DNA of 64,000 nucleotides from Schistosoma haematobium (lineage: Eukaryota > Platyhelminthes > Trematoda > Strigeidida > Schistosomatidae). Below, piece by piece: positions 54,174-64,000 of the stretch (position 1 is its first letter; every line of letters begins with the position of its first letter). The translations under genes were made by a program, and so were the position numbers. The DNA is taken from the NCBI RefSeq assembly GCF_000699445.3, contig NC_067195.1, positions 69,808,591-69,872,590 on the forward strand, read 5' to 3'. The notes under the pieces were generated by a model. That model saw nothing but the letters and a program-made list of their open reading frames with translations. It was not told where the DNA came from and did not search any database.

Positions 54174-56813
54174 ACATTCCTTAGATAAACGTCTTCAAAA
54201 TATTTGTGCCAAATAATTCTTTTCCTTACATCTCACAGAATACCTGTCGTTAGATCGAGCATCGCAGAGCCCTGTTACGTTCTCTCTCAACAGTAACAGC
54301 CAAAACTCTTTTCGGACTGCTGTTATCATCCGTTTAGTAGCATCTCTTATCATCTGATACTACTCAGAAACCGAATCCATAATCCATAATACGATGCTTT
54401 CTTAACTTAGGCCAAGAACTGTTTCTAAGTTGACCACCAACACAATAATCCGCGTACCACAAAACGATCCAACATTCGTAAAGAAGCGTTCATCTCCCCT
54501 TGACGTTTTATTGTAGGCGATAAAGGCATTCTAAACTATTCAAATACTATGATTATAGCATTTAGAATCAGGTCTAAGAATATCCAACGCAACACCTCAA
54601 GCCTAAGTAATCCCATCTGTAAAGACATCTCACTTAATTCCTTACCCATTTCAATACTTTCCAAGACACGGTATTCCTCGGAAAACCTTGATATCAGAGT
54701 CTCCAACATAAACGACTGCAATATCAAACACTTAACCAAATGCTCCATCCTCCATAGATGCTCATATAAGGTAACGTAAACATGAATATGTAGACCCAAA
54801 TAAAGCATCAAGCCACTAATTCTTTTGTTTACTACGAACTCTTTATTCTGATTCAAAATCACAACACTGCTTGACTCTTCGAGTTTCTTAAGAAAATGAG
54901 TAGCCATAATACATGGCCTCAGGCACAATTCCAGATTCACACACAAACAACTATTTGAGTCCGCAGAACATAAAACCCTTTTTCCCATGGTCATTAGCTA
55001 CAAATTAAATCGTATGAACCACTGCTTGATAATTTTGTCACGTAACTCTAATATAAACATCAAATCTCTTGTAAATACAAACGAACTGTCAACCACTTTC
55101 CCGTAAGATTCATTTCGATACCCATCAACACTAATATTGTATTGCCATTTATTAAGCGAATTTTTCAAACACGTTTCTTCGTTTAGTTCTACTGTTACAG
55201 AAACCTTTGATTCAAGTGAGCCATGTTTATCAATATGGTCTGTATCCTCGAACTCATAACTACATAATCTTTCTAGATCCGGTGAAAAATCATGAGAATG
55301 ACAACGCTGTACTGGATGTACCGACCTATATGCTCCCTTAGGACCTAAAACCATCCAACCGAGAGGCGTACGCACACCAAACAGATGTTCCTTGTCTCCC
55401 AGACGTTGTTCCAGGACCTAATATGCGTCTGGAGTATCACATCAAATCAACACTCATACCAGATTACTTCGCAACGTCGTAAGAGTGATGTCCTTCAAAT
55501 GCTTCCAGCATCCCATCTGTTCCTCGGTTAAAGATTCTACACAATCTATCGGATACTTCTTAGTCTTATAAACCTTGTTGATTTTCGTAGAACACTGCTC
55601 TTCCGAAAAAAGATGCCTCTAAATTTACTTCCAAACATCTACAGGTAGTCGTTCCATTCACAATGGTTATCGTCATCGAAGCCTTCTTACCCTTGAGACC
55701 CAACTAATTAAATAACTCTCCGTATACGAGGGAAGTATTTGAACCACTATCTAGAAGGGCGCAAGTTTCCAAATTTCTCTTCGGACCATACAATCTGACC
55801 GGAATGATACTCAAACAAACCTTCGACGAGTTCCAATCCTCAACTAAGTTCACTACATGGTTATTAATACGGTCAATATGTAGCAATGAATTATACCGAA
55901 TTTTCCAATTATCAACGTCACACTTGACGTCCGTGTCGCATGACTTGGCTACGTGATCCTTTCTTAAACACAGGTAACATAGACCACATCTTCTCACTTC
56001 CTGTCTCCTTTCTGTAACATTCATTTTCAATAACTTCATACAATCTGTCTCTTTGTGATCACCTAAGCAAATTTCGCAACCTAGAGCCTCGAGTGAGTTG
56101 TTTGATTATCGCTTAACTACATTAAAGTGTGATATCTTACCAACTTGGCCTTCATAACCACTTTCACAGAACTTTGAGTTACAATGTACCAATCTACCAA
56201 AACGTGTTCGAGAAATCCTGGCTCTTTCCTCTACAAAGATCACAAATTCTTCAAAGCTCGGCTCCCTCCCGGTCATCATGATCTTATCGGCAACTTCCAC
56301 CCACTTATTCTGTAATTCTAAGGGTAGACATGACACTGTTGTTTCCACCTTAGCCGTAGAATTCACATCAGACATGTATTCCATTTCCTTTAATGTTATG
56401 AATTCATTACGTAGCTTAATCGCCTTCTGAGATGTTAAATATCCCCTTGAATGATTATTACAGCTGGTATCACAATGCAAATGACTTTCCACCTAAGCAA
56501 TTGTCTCACACTTGTCTATAGGCAGTTGGTTATCGTCCTCCATGATCTTACATTCTAATTCAGCCATATCAATCTCTTCTTGAAGATCTAACATCTTAAG
56601 CTGCCTTTCTAAATCAAGTCTCTTTTCTAACTTCTCCTTCCTTGGTAACACCTTATCTAACTTTAATCTAGAAGTACTAAGCTGATCAGAGGACATACTA
56701 TTAATACTAATATCACTTTTATCATCACTAACATCAGACATGTCACAAACAGCTTTAGAAATTTTACATTCCATCTCGTCATTTTCTTTCAGTCTTTTGC
56801 TTCGCGTTTCCAT
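54174..56813 (-). pseudogene. BEL/Pao remnant (right arm)
   Basis: Mirror of 47262-49902. gag start at 56813, second piece to 56106, knuckles and DSGS protease at 56039-55704, RTPLGWMVLGPK at 55375, and the downstream region at 54994-54536. The 54994-54536 stretch is open for 152 codons here because a codon that is TAG in the left arm is GAG. The element is cut at 54174, inside the integrase end, and is followed by an AAT microsatellite. Confidence 0.78.
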
Positions 56814-57207
56814 CGTATGCCTTGGTTACAAAGAATCGGCTACCAAAACAAATATGAATTAATCCAAACGAAATCGACCAATAGGACCGGGAAATTGGAC
56901 CCAAAATGTCCAGACAAATCCAATGTGTGAACACAGAACCAATAATTGAAAAACTTTGTGTTACGTCCAACGTTTTGCTCGTTTCCGTTATTGAAGTACG
57001 GCATATTGATCAATTTACAATTTACGAACCCAAATTAACAATAGAACCAAACCCCAATTTAGGTATCAAAGTTTATTCACAATTTACAAATAGTCGACCC
57101 AAATGTCGTTCTAACAATGCAGCCTGCTTGAATATCTGGGCTACCTGTTTCTGCCATCTGATTATTTCAACAAGTTATCTGTTTTTCATTTGTTTTAATT
57201 TATAATT
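56814..57207 (-). other. BEL/Pao 5' region and Rex1 junction (right arm)
   Basis: Mirror of 46868-47261, differing by only a few substitutions (for example 57053 and 57186). Contains the primer-binding-like site near 56846. Confidence 0.4.
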
Positions 57208-57609
57208 ATGTCCATTAATCGCATAACCTATTCAGGCGCTTTTATGAAAAGCCTACGACCTTTCGCTGCACAAGTTACGAAAAAGTACTATAAAAGGCAT
57301 CGTGGTGGTTGGCAATATGCGTTAAAGAGAATGAACATTAATCGAATGTCGATTCCCGAGCTGCTAAATTCTAACTGCCGATCACTAATCAACAAAGTGG
57401 ACTATCTGTAATTCCTATTTAGTCAAAATACGTATCGTAATTGTGGTGTCATCACAATTCAAGAATCTTGGTTAAATGATTTACAGGACGACTGCCTAGT
57501 ATCACTATATGATTTCAAAATATATCGTCAGGATTGATCAAACAATAAAAAGAGGTGTGGTGGCGGTGTAGCTACGTTTGTAAACATAAACTGGTGTCGA
57601 TCTTCGTTT

Positions 57610-58635
57610 GTGTGTTTTAAGTTTTCAAATGACTTTATCGACTGTCTAACTCTAAGATGTCGTCCAAAACATCTGAATAAATACGAATATGTTTATGTTA
57701 CCAATATCTACGTGACTCCGGATTGCACATCATCTGCACTATCTGTTTTTGCTGATGAATTCACTGAGTTCGCTGTTACTGCCTTCAGTGATTCACTTTC
57801 AGTTGTATGTGGTGATTTCAATTCATGTGACTGTAGCTTCCTTACGTCACTAGGTCACCAAAATGTAGTGGATTTTCCTACCCGTTTGGATGCTCATCTA
57901 GACTTCGTCTTCATTAATGATGTGGGTATATATGCGACTCGTAAACGTGCTCCATTGTCTAGCTCAGATCACTGTATAATTCGTGTTCTACCTAAAGTAT
58001 ATGGAAAGCATGGAAAGAGTACACACTTACACCAAACCAAGAAAGTCTAATATAGGAATTACTCAGATGAAAATATCCGAAATCTGAAAAACATATTTCG
58101 TACGACTAAGTGGGAATTATTTACAGATGACTCACTCGAAATCACTACTGATGTTATCACTTGTTACCTTAAATTCTGTTTTGATATTTGTTGTCCCACT
58201 GAAACCATTTTTGTAGGTTTTGATCGACAAACATCTTCACACCTAAAACGACTACGGAGGGTGATAGAAAGAATGTACAAGGAGAAGAACTCAAATGAAG
58301 TTCGTAAGCTAAATGGTCTGATAAACCTAGAGATTAGACGTCTCAACCGTATGTTTACTCAAAAACTCTTGTCTTGCAAAAACTCTCCAAGTATGTGGAA
58401 ATTCTTTAAAGAACTTACAGGTGACAGACAGATTAGAAGCGATAACCAGCTGAATGTTTGTGACTTAAATAAGTCTTTTGTACGTCAGTCATCTGATGTG
58501 GTGCTCCCTCTATCCACAGATTTAAAGAATAGTTGTGTTCCTACTTTCAGTGAAACTGATGTACGAGGATGTCTCCAGTCGCTTAATTCATCTCGATGTT
58601 TGGGACCTGATGGTATCCCAAACACCCTTTTTTAA
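57610..58635 (+). pseudogene. Rex1/Babar-like endonuclease C-terminal part and linker (right arm)
   Basis: 57610-58050 holds VVCGDFNSCDCSFL, LDAHLDFVFINDVGIY and APLSSSDHCIIRVL, the endonuclease end, closed by a TAA that is AAA in the left arm. 58058-58099 is sequence missing from the left arm. 58261-58635 carries a basic helical linker and SLNSSRCLGPDGIPNTLF, the first RT motif, ending where a T-run indel shifts the frame. Confidence 0.8.
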
Positions 58636-58710
58636 AAATGTGCTGACGTTCTGTGTCATCCGTTCACAACTATATTTAACAGAACCTTCTCATCTAATCT
58701 CATACCGAAA

Positions 58711-59904
58711 ATGTGGAGAAAGATGAAGATAATTCCTGTACCCAAGAAAGCATCTGGTGATAAGAATGTAAAATTTAGACCTATTGCAATAACTTCACTC
58801 TTCCTCAAAACCATGGAAAAATTATTAATACTTCCACTTCAGCCTGCGATAAAAGAGCATACTGACCCATACCAGTTTGCATACAGGCGCAAAAGAAGCA
58901 CTTCAGATGCTGTTGCAGTTCTGCATCACAACATAGTGTTGAACTTAGAAAAGGGTAAGAAGTATGTTCGATGTGCATTTCTGGACTATACTTCAGCTTT
59001 TGACTCTATACCAAGACAACGTTTACTTAACAAGTTAATCAGCGTCAACACTGACAGCTGGATAACCAACTGGCTATGTTCCTACCTCTCTGGAAGGGAA
59101 CAGTACACTGTGTTTGGAGGAAAGAGTTCAGAGTCTCTACTGTCACATGAAGGTGTACCACAAGGAGCTGTTCTTTCACCTCTTCTATTCTCTTTTTTTC
59201 TGCATGACCTGCCATCTTCCACAGAAAACACTTTTGTGAAGTATGCGGATGATCTCACTGTATGTATGCCTATATCTTCCTCTTTACATCCCATAGAAAT
59301 GAATGAGTTTTTGTCTCGTATTGATTGTTGGTCTGTCGGTAATGGTCTCATACTTAATCCGTCTAAATGTCAAGCTGTTTACTTTAGCATGAGACATGAA
59401 CGGAATATAAATACTATTTTGAGATCCCATAGTGCTTGTACCATCGGAGACTCTTTGTTAAACTCAGTGTCGAAGGTCAATTATCTTGGTGTCACCTCTC
59501 CCTCTGATCTGTCTTGGTCTTCCCACGTTTTATCGTTATCGAAGAAGGTTTTCCGTCTGACCTACTACATAAAGAGATTGCATGCTCTTGGAATTACTCG
59601 TCATTTACTCTTACAATTTGTCAATTCTTGCATATTACCTATTATTCTTTACTGTTCTCCATTATGCTTTCCCGGGCGTTTGAGAAAAGACTTTGCTGTA
59701 TTGCGGAAAGTGCTGAAAGCAGTTAGCAAGATGTGTGGTGAATCTTTCGAGATCATAATTAATATGGTTGTGGATAGACATTTAAAATCATGCAAACTCC
59801 TGGCATGTGTTATTTTATCAGATACTAGCCATCCCCTTCACTCTTATCTTTCTCCTTGTACATTAAAATCCATGCACGCAAGGAAAAGTATAAAAGTTCT
59901 ATAA
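58711..59904 (+). CDS. Rex1/Babar-like reverse transcriptase (right arm)
   Basis: 397-codon open frame with the full reverse transcriptase palm and thumb. KFRPIAITSLF at about residue 21; CAFLDYTSAFDSIPRQRLL at about 88 (first catalytic Asp); EGVPQGAVLSPLLFSFF at about 147; FVKYADDLTVCMP at about 174 (active-site pair); YLGVTSPSDLSWSSHVLSL at about 260; the C-terminal CGESFEIIINMVVDRHLKSC block at about 344. The N-terminal fingers are upstream in another frame (58261-58635), so the frame is a domain of a dead element, not a gene. The protein is identical to that at 40248-39055. Confidence 0.85.
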   Translation: MWRKMKIIPVPKKASGDKNVKFRPIAITSLFLKTMEKLLILPLQPAIKEHTDPYQFAYRRKRSTSDAVAVLHHNIVLNLEKGKKYVRCAFLDYTSAFDSIPRQRLLNKLISVNTDSWITNWLCSYLSGREQYTVFGGKSSESLLSHEGVPQGAVLSPLLFSFFLHDLPSSTENTFVKYADDLTVCMPISSSLHPIEMNEFLSRIDCWSVGNGLILNPSKCQAVYFSMRHERNINTILRSHSACTIGDSLLNSVSKVNYLGVTSPSDLSWSSHVLSLSKKVFRLTYYIKRLHALGITRHLLLQFVNSCILPIILYCSPLCFPGRLRKDFAVLRKVLKAVSKMCGESFEIIINMVVDRHLKSCKLLACVILSDTSHPLHSYLSPCTLKSMHARKSIKVL

Positions 59905-60267
59905 TACCTTACCTAGCAAATATACTCTGTGACGAACAGGTTGTTAGAATTTACCTAGTCAATAACTTACATTCTTAACATGTCTTTAATTTTTAAAAAG
60001 TTTGTACAGTTATTTTTTGGTTCTTTCTTTAATTTTATATATATATATATTTTTAAAACCTTTTTTAATTTCTTTTTGTATTTGCTACTGCCTTTTTGTT
60101 CGTTGTTCAGTAAGTAACTTGTTGAAATACCCTGTGCTGAGAATTCTATATTGTACCAAAATATAATATTGAATAAAGCCATTAATAATAATACTCTACC
60201 TTTACATCGAAAAGGAAAAGTTTGTGATATATATATTCATTTGTGGGAAACCGTTACAAACCCAAGG

Positions 60268-60592
60268 AATTGAAAATGCCACGGGTTTTTGGATTTCGAC
60301 AACGCTTTAACCAGTAACACCTTCTAATATGAATCGTACCCACCAAGTGAAATCAAAATACAGAAGCGAGGAGGTTCGAAGATATATTTGATAGGCTATC
60401 AATGTATCGAGGATAGACTGACCTAGGCTGGCTAGCGATTGCAGGGGATGTTGAGCACGGCGTTCCCACTCGTGATCTAATGCGGATGCATGACCGAACC
60501 CCATTCAGCCAGGTGAGTCCATTAAAACTAATGTGGTCAGCATCCAATGTCGAAGACTTACAGAACTGTTTATTTTGGGGATCTTTTTACCG
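60268..60592 (-). repeat. LTR-like segment, uninterrupted (right arm)
   Basis: Mirror copy of 38361-38690 in the right arm, on the minus strand. Confidence 0.7.
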
Positions 60593-60715
60593 CTAAAGAA
60601 TCATGAACGTGGCTTTCAGATCACCCCTTACTCTTCTGTAACCTAAGGAGAATAATTCCTGGCGATGGAGTAAGTGCCCACAACATTTGCCCTTTAATAT
60701 CATATCCTTCTGCCT
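60593..60715 (-). pseudogene. CR1-like C-terminal scrap (right arm)
   Basis: Mirror image of 38240-38360 in the right arm, with the same YRRVRGDL block, here read on the minus strand. Confidence 0.55.
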
Positions 60716-60827
60716 TGTAAGTCATTCCACGTGTCCCTAAAAATTTCACGCATGATATCAGGAAAAGAAGAGAAAAGAAGTTGTGGAATTTCTAAACGTT
60801 TGTCAGTGAAATCTCACTTTAACACCA

Positions 60828-61247
60828 AGAAACGAGGGCATGGAAAATGTTATGTTTGCACTTACTCGTCCAAAGCACATGGGTATTGATAATATTGGAC
60901 AAAAGGCGCACAAACAACTGAGCCAATCAAAACGCAGTTCACCTCTCAAATTTGTTATTTAACTACCATCAGCTTGCAGTTAGTCTCCTCAGCCTGCAGT
61001 TGGTGTATACTGTGCGATGCCTGGTAGGTCCGGTTTGGAAGTTTGGCTGTTTAACATGAAAAATGTTGTGTTTCTCCATGTAAATATATAGGATTTCAGG
61101 CAAGACAGATATAGTACTCCTCTAAATGTTCCAAAGATTGTTCCATTTGAAATACTCAGAACTAGTTAGCTTGTAGTATTGTGCACAATTTTGCTTATTT
61201 TCAGTTTCGTACATTGACAAAGTGTTATAATGTTTGCGTTTCATGAC

Positions 61248-61251
<4 letters not shown>
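60828..61251. other. unassigned sequence outside the right arm
   Basis: No gene is recognised. A near-repeat of about 15 bases (AGCTTGCAGTTAGT and AGCCTGCAGTTGGT) occurs around 60969-61003. Confidence 0.35.

Positions 61252-61287
<36 letters not shown>
61252..61287 (+). repeat. (AT)n microsatellite
   Basis: About 18 uninterrupted AT units. The Ile-Tyr repeat frame through it is an artefact. Confidence 0.95.
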
Positions 61288-61289
<2 letters not shown>

Positions 61290-63827
61290 TTTAAAGGATA
61301 AAGTAATGAAGTCAAGTATAGGCGAGAAGTGGGTAATTCGACGATCACTAAGGTGTCACCTCACAGATCTTACGATTGACGAACTGCATTTTGTCATGTC
61401 TCATTATTTTCCCAGCATACGCCTATAAGCAAAAACGATTACTTTCATTTGTTCTGTCGCCTGAATTAACCAAATCTTAGCCACTGTCGCTTGTATATTC
61501 CTCGAATTGCTTCTATTTCCCCATTCTTATTTAATTGGGAGGTCTTGTTCTACGTTTCTCTCTGTCACTCGTCCATATATTTATGTCTACTTCCCGTATA
61601 TATCGTTTACCGAGGAATAGATATATAGAGTGATGCTCCTTAGATCGGTTAAGTAGTAGAGAAGCGAAAAGTTGCTTCCAAAACATGCTAATTCTTGAAT
61701 TTTGTGATACCACTGAGTTTACAACTTGTTTTGCTTAGTAACATTCTCTAAGAACTTTATTTGTCAATGTATATTTCAGATTGGTTTGTAATCTAGCATT
61801 TCCACAAATCGATCTTGGCAGTATAGTTATATATCTCGACTCATGTTTATTTCGTAGTTCATTCTTTGTTGCTAGGATCCCTAATGCTTTATGTTGTTCC
61901 TTTGAATCATAAATAATATAATCCACCCATTTTCATCTCATTCCTTAAATTCACATCCATCCGTCAGCTTTTTGCCTTCTCATGTCTCAATTAGGGGATC
62001 CTGTCAACGATGTTTCTGAGATCTATAGGTTTTGTGCCGACTGACAAATTGTCGTCTTTGACTGCTGCTCAGTTCTTTCTAACTATGAGGTTTGTCAAAC
62101 AAAAATGATCTATTAAATCGTGTTGCTTTGTTTCGAACATATCATCCCCCTCGAATTGGTGGTTGATAAGATAAATGACTTTCTCTTGTAATTTATTGAC
62201 TATGATGGTAAGATTTACTGGACGACAATTTCTCGACAGTCTTACCCAGTTTTACAAACAAAACTATTGGTGTCATTCTTTGAGCCTGAGCTACACTTTC
62301 ACGAAGTTGAAGCAGCTAATTAAGCACGCCAATATATTAACTTGGGTCATAAAGTGTCAGCTGCTTTGGTAGGTGATAGGGAAGTCACTCAAACCATAGA
62401 AAATTACTGAAGTTTTTCTTCTAAGTTGCAAATCATATCGTTATTTGTGGAGCTTAACCGATCAATTAAAAACTCTAATGTCAGCATAGTGACACAATAG
62501 CCCAGACTACGGATTAAGTTCATAAATCTTATGAGATGTTCGTCAAATTTATCCCCAGTTTCCTTAGTGAATAGTAAACTAGAATAATTGCCTCTTAACG
62601 ATTGGTCACATCGCTAGGTATCGTGAATATTATATAAATCATAATCTACAAATTACAGATGTTCCTAGTTATTTTCTGTTCTGTTTGTTTCTACTTTCGA
62701 AAGATAAACGGTCAACCTATCCAAATTCCTATGAAAAATATTTCCCATTAGATCGTTCAAGATCGTTTATTAGTGTGCATTTAAATCAGCAGTCAATAAT
62801 ATCCGATCCTAAAGTGAGTTGTTAATCACTCAAATAACCATTTTGTCCGTCGTTTTCTAGAAGTGTAGTGTTTAATGGACTCAAATATTCTATACTAAAT
62901 AGTTATTTAGTGATTAATGTAAATAATACAGTACCGCTTTGAATTACTACATCTGATAACAACACATTACAAGCAATAAAATCAAAATCCCAGTTATCAA
63001 CAATAATGAAAACCCCAAATCGACGAGTGAACATATCGAAAAAAGAATGTAATTAAGGATTAAGATAGACGAAATAGTATTAAGCGTGGTCTTTAGAAGG
63101 TATGAGTTGTTGTCTGATACAGAGACTGGTTTTAAACCGTGTCCGTACATGATTAATAGTTATTTCAGCATTATCAACAACCTAACATGCATATACTGTG
63201 GCAAGGTGACTGACATTTAATTACCTGAGATTCTAAATCTATTCCTTTTATCATGTTATTCAACTCAACTTGATCAGAGTGTCTTCAATTAGATGTATTT
63301 TTGAAAGGTATTATAGTCATCCTAATGTAGGTAGTGTCATTAAAAAGTATGGGAGGAAACGCTTTACTTCGAAAGTTTATTTACATACAGAAAATCTAGG
63401 GTATTTAGAGTATTTGGATCTCCTCAACAATGACTAGGTATTATTTAATGTAACGTTTATTAGCTCTAGAGTTCTTTGTTATATTGTTGCATCATTCTTT
63501 TGTTTTGTGATGAATTCACAATCTTCAGACAATTTTCATGAGATATCAGTTCTTATAATCATTCGACGACAAATGTCTACAAATCGTAGGTCGCATGATA
63601 TAAAACCACTGAGTGGATGATTCGGAAGTGAAGTATAGCATTGGATAAAAATATGAAGTTGTTTTATTAGGGCATAAATCTTAGTCAGCTCAGTATAAAC
63701 TGATTATCATTCTTTACTTATCGTTATATTAGCCACATCATATGTGGTAAATACATTAAAAATGCTTAAATTTCTCAATTTGATATACTATTATGTACAT
63801 ACCGATACGTGGTTAGCCTCATACACC
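61288..63827. other. AT-rich sequence without recognised genes
   Basis: Short open stretches only (for example 61290-61428 plus, ending HFVMSHYFPSIRL; 61926-61735 minus). None has a recognised domain or clear splice signals. A 60-bp repeat copy lies at 63233-63293. Confidence 0.4.
63233..63293 (-). repeat. 60-bp dispersed repeat, copy 2 (inverted)
   Basis: Reverse-complement match of 53884-53943. Together the two copies bracket the right arm of the inverted duplication from both sides. Confidence 0.65.
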
Positions 63828-63938
63828 ATTATTTGCAGTTTTGGTTTGGGCAGCCAAGAAGTTCCATTAGGCTTCGCACTTAGTGTTGTTCATACCCAAG
63901 AACCTGGTAGACGAGTTAATTTAACTTCAGTCAATTAA
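63828..63938 (+). CDS. possible terminal coding exon of an unidentified gene
   Basis: An acceptor-like TTATTTGCAG at about 63828-63837 precedes FGLGSQEVPLGFALSVVHTQ and a short polar end closed by TAA 63936-63938. The composition is less AT-biased and more protein-like than the surroundings. I do not recognise the family, and no partner exon could be identified, so this is a weak call. Confidence 0.3.
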   Translation: MICSFGLGSQEVPLGFALSVVHTQEPGRRVNLTSVN

Positions 63939-64000
63939 TTTTTCATTTACAAATAAGTGATTCGACAAGATTTTAATTCTCTCAATTTCATAAGAACTTT
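63939..64000. other. window end, no feature
   Basis: AT-rich, nothing recognised. Confidence 0.4.

Larger units (their letters stand above)
57208..60193 (+). mobile_element. Rex1/Babar-like non-LTR element, uninterrupted (right arm)
   Basis: Complete layout of the element that is interrupted in the left arm. Leader and endonuclease start at 57208-57411, endonuclease at 57540-58050, linker at 58261-58635, reverse transcriptase at 58711-59904. A 3' untranslated region contains AATAAAGCC and an AAT-rich tail at about 60170-60193. It is inactive: stops at 57409, 57537 and 58048, and a frame change at 58634 in a T6A5 run. All but the 58048 stop are shared with the left arm. Confidence 0.85.
54174..60827 (-). 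repeat. right arm of the large inverted duplication
   Basis: Reverse-complement counterpart of 38131-49902, without the RTE-PLE insertion. It contains about 42 bp (58058-58099) that the insertion replaced in the left arm. Differences seen by eye: TAA at 58048 where the left arm has AAA; GAG near 54840 where the left arm has TAG; T5 versus T6 in the BEL frame near 55605; and Ser/Pro and Cys/Phe changes near 57050 and 57185. It is flanked on the inner side by an AAT microsatellite (54117-54150). Confidence 0.9.

Noticed and set aside
38131..60827. Interpretation of the inverted arms as terminal inverted repeats of a giant DNA transposon
   Set aside because: No transposase in the spacer, breakpoints inside other elements, and no target duplication at the outer ends.
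61252..61428. Open frame with Ile-Tyr repeats
   Set aside because: It is a translation of the AT microsatellite with an unrelated downstream stretch.
1..64000. CRISPR arrays, rRNA genes, prokaryotic operons
   Set aside because: No regularly spaced repeats, no rRNA motifs, and clear eukaryotic introns and retroelements throughout.

Overview
This window looks like nuclear DNA of a trematode flatworm, most likely a schistosomatid blood fluke. The AT-rich background is crowded with RTE-clade (SR2- and Perere-3-like), CR1-like and Rex1/Babar-like non-LTR elements, Penelope-like elements (PLEs) with GIY-YIG endonucleases, and decayed Ty3/gypsy and BEL/Pao LTR elements. A 35-bp GT-AG intron is also typical of schistosomes. 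The species assignment is inference. Most repeat boundaries were read by eye and carry about 20 bp of uncertainty.

Host genes are few. The clearest is a riboflavin transporter (SLC52A/RFVT family) on the minus strand. Its first four coding exons lie at 15331-15158, 13386-13222, 5701-5461 and 3782-3495, and all join in phase with GT/AG sites; the 3' end is beyond the left edge. A complete 3.9-kb RTE-like element (7800-11743) sits in its second intron. A SWIM-zinc-finger-like gene remnant (26579-27031, plus) and a possible terminal exon at 63828-63938 are weaker.

Layout: 1-3215 PLE followed by an old SR2-like RTE; 3216-16300 transporter gene with its intronic RTE and a Penelope hammerhead relic; 16310-20250 an RTE-like element joined to an inverted copy of its own 5' end; 20251-26240 two minus-strand CR1 elements; 26260-29400 SWIM remnant and unassigned sequence; 29410-34775 gypsy remnant whose LTR was split by a CR1 insertion; 35139-36907 SR2-like RTE copy A; 38131-60827 a large inverted duplication; 60828-64000 mostly unassigned.

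The inverted duplication has two nearly identical arms of about 6.6 kb (38131-49902 and 54174-60827) around a 4.3-kb spacer. Each arm carries a CR1 scrap, an LTR fragment, a Rex1-like element and a decayed BEL element. Only the left arm holds a 5.16-kb insertion (40861-46017), a head-to-tail chimera of a full-5'-end SR2-like RTE and a 5'-truncated PLE.

Three minimal hammerhead-ribozyme motifs (1667-1718 plus, 12880-12926 minus, 45957-45995 plus) share one architecture with a palindromic stem III. This matches what is known of Penelope-like elements. The reciprocal RTE/PLE chimeras, the hammerheads and the inverted duplication are the most interesting content of the window.
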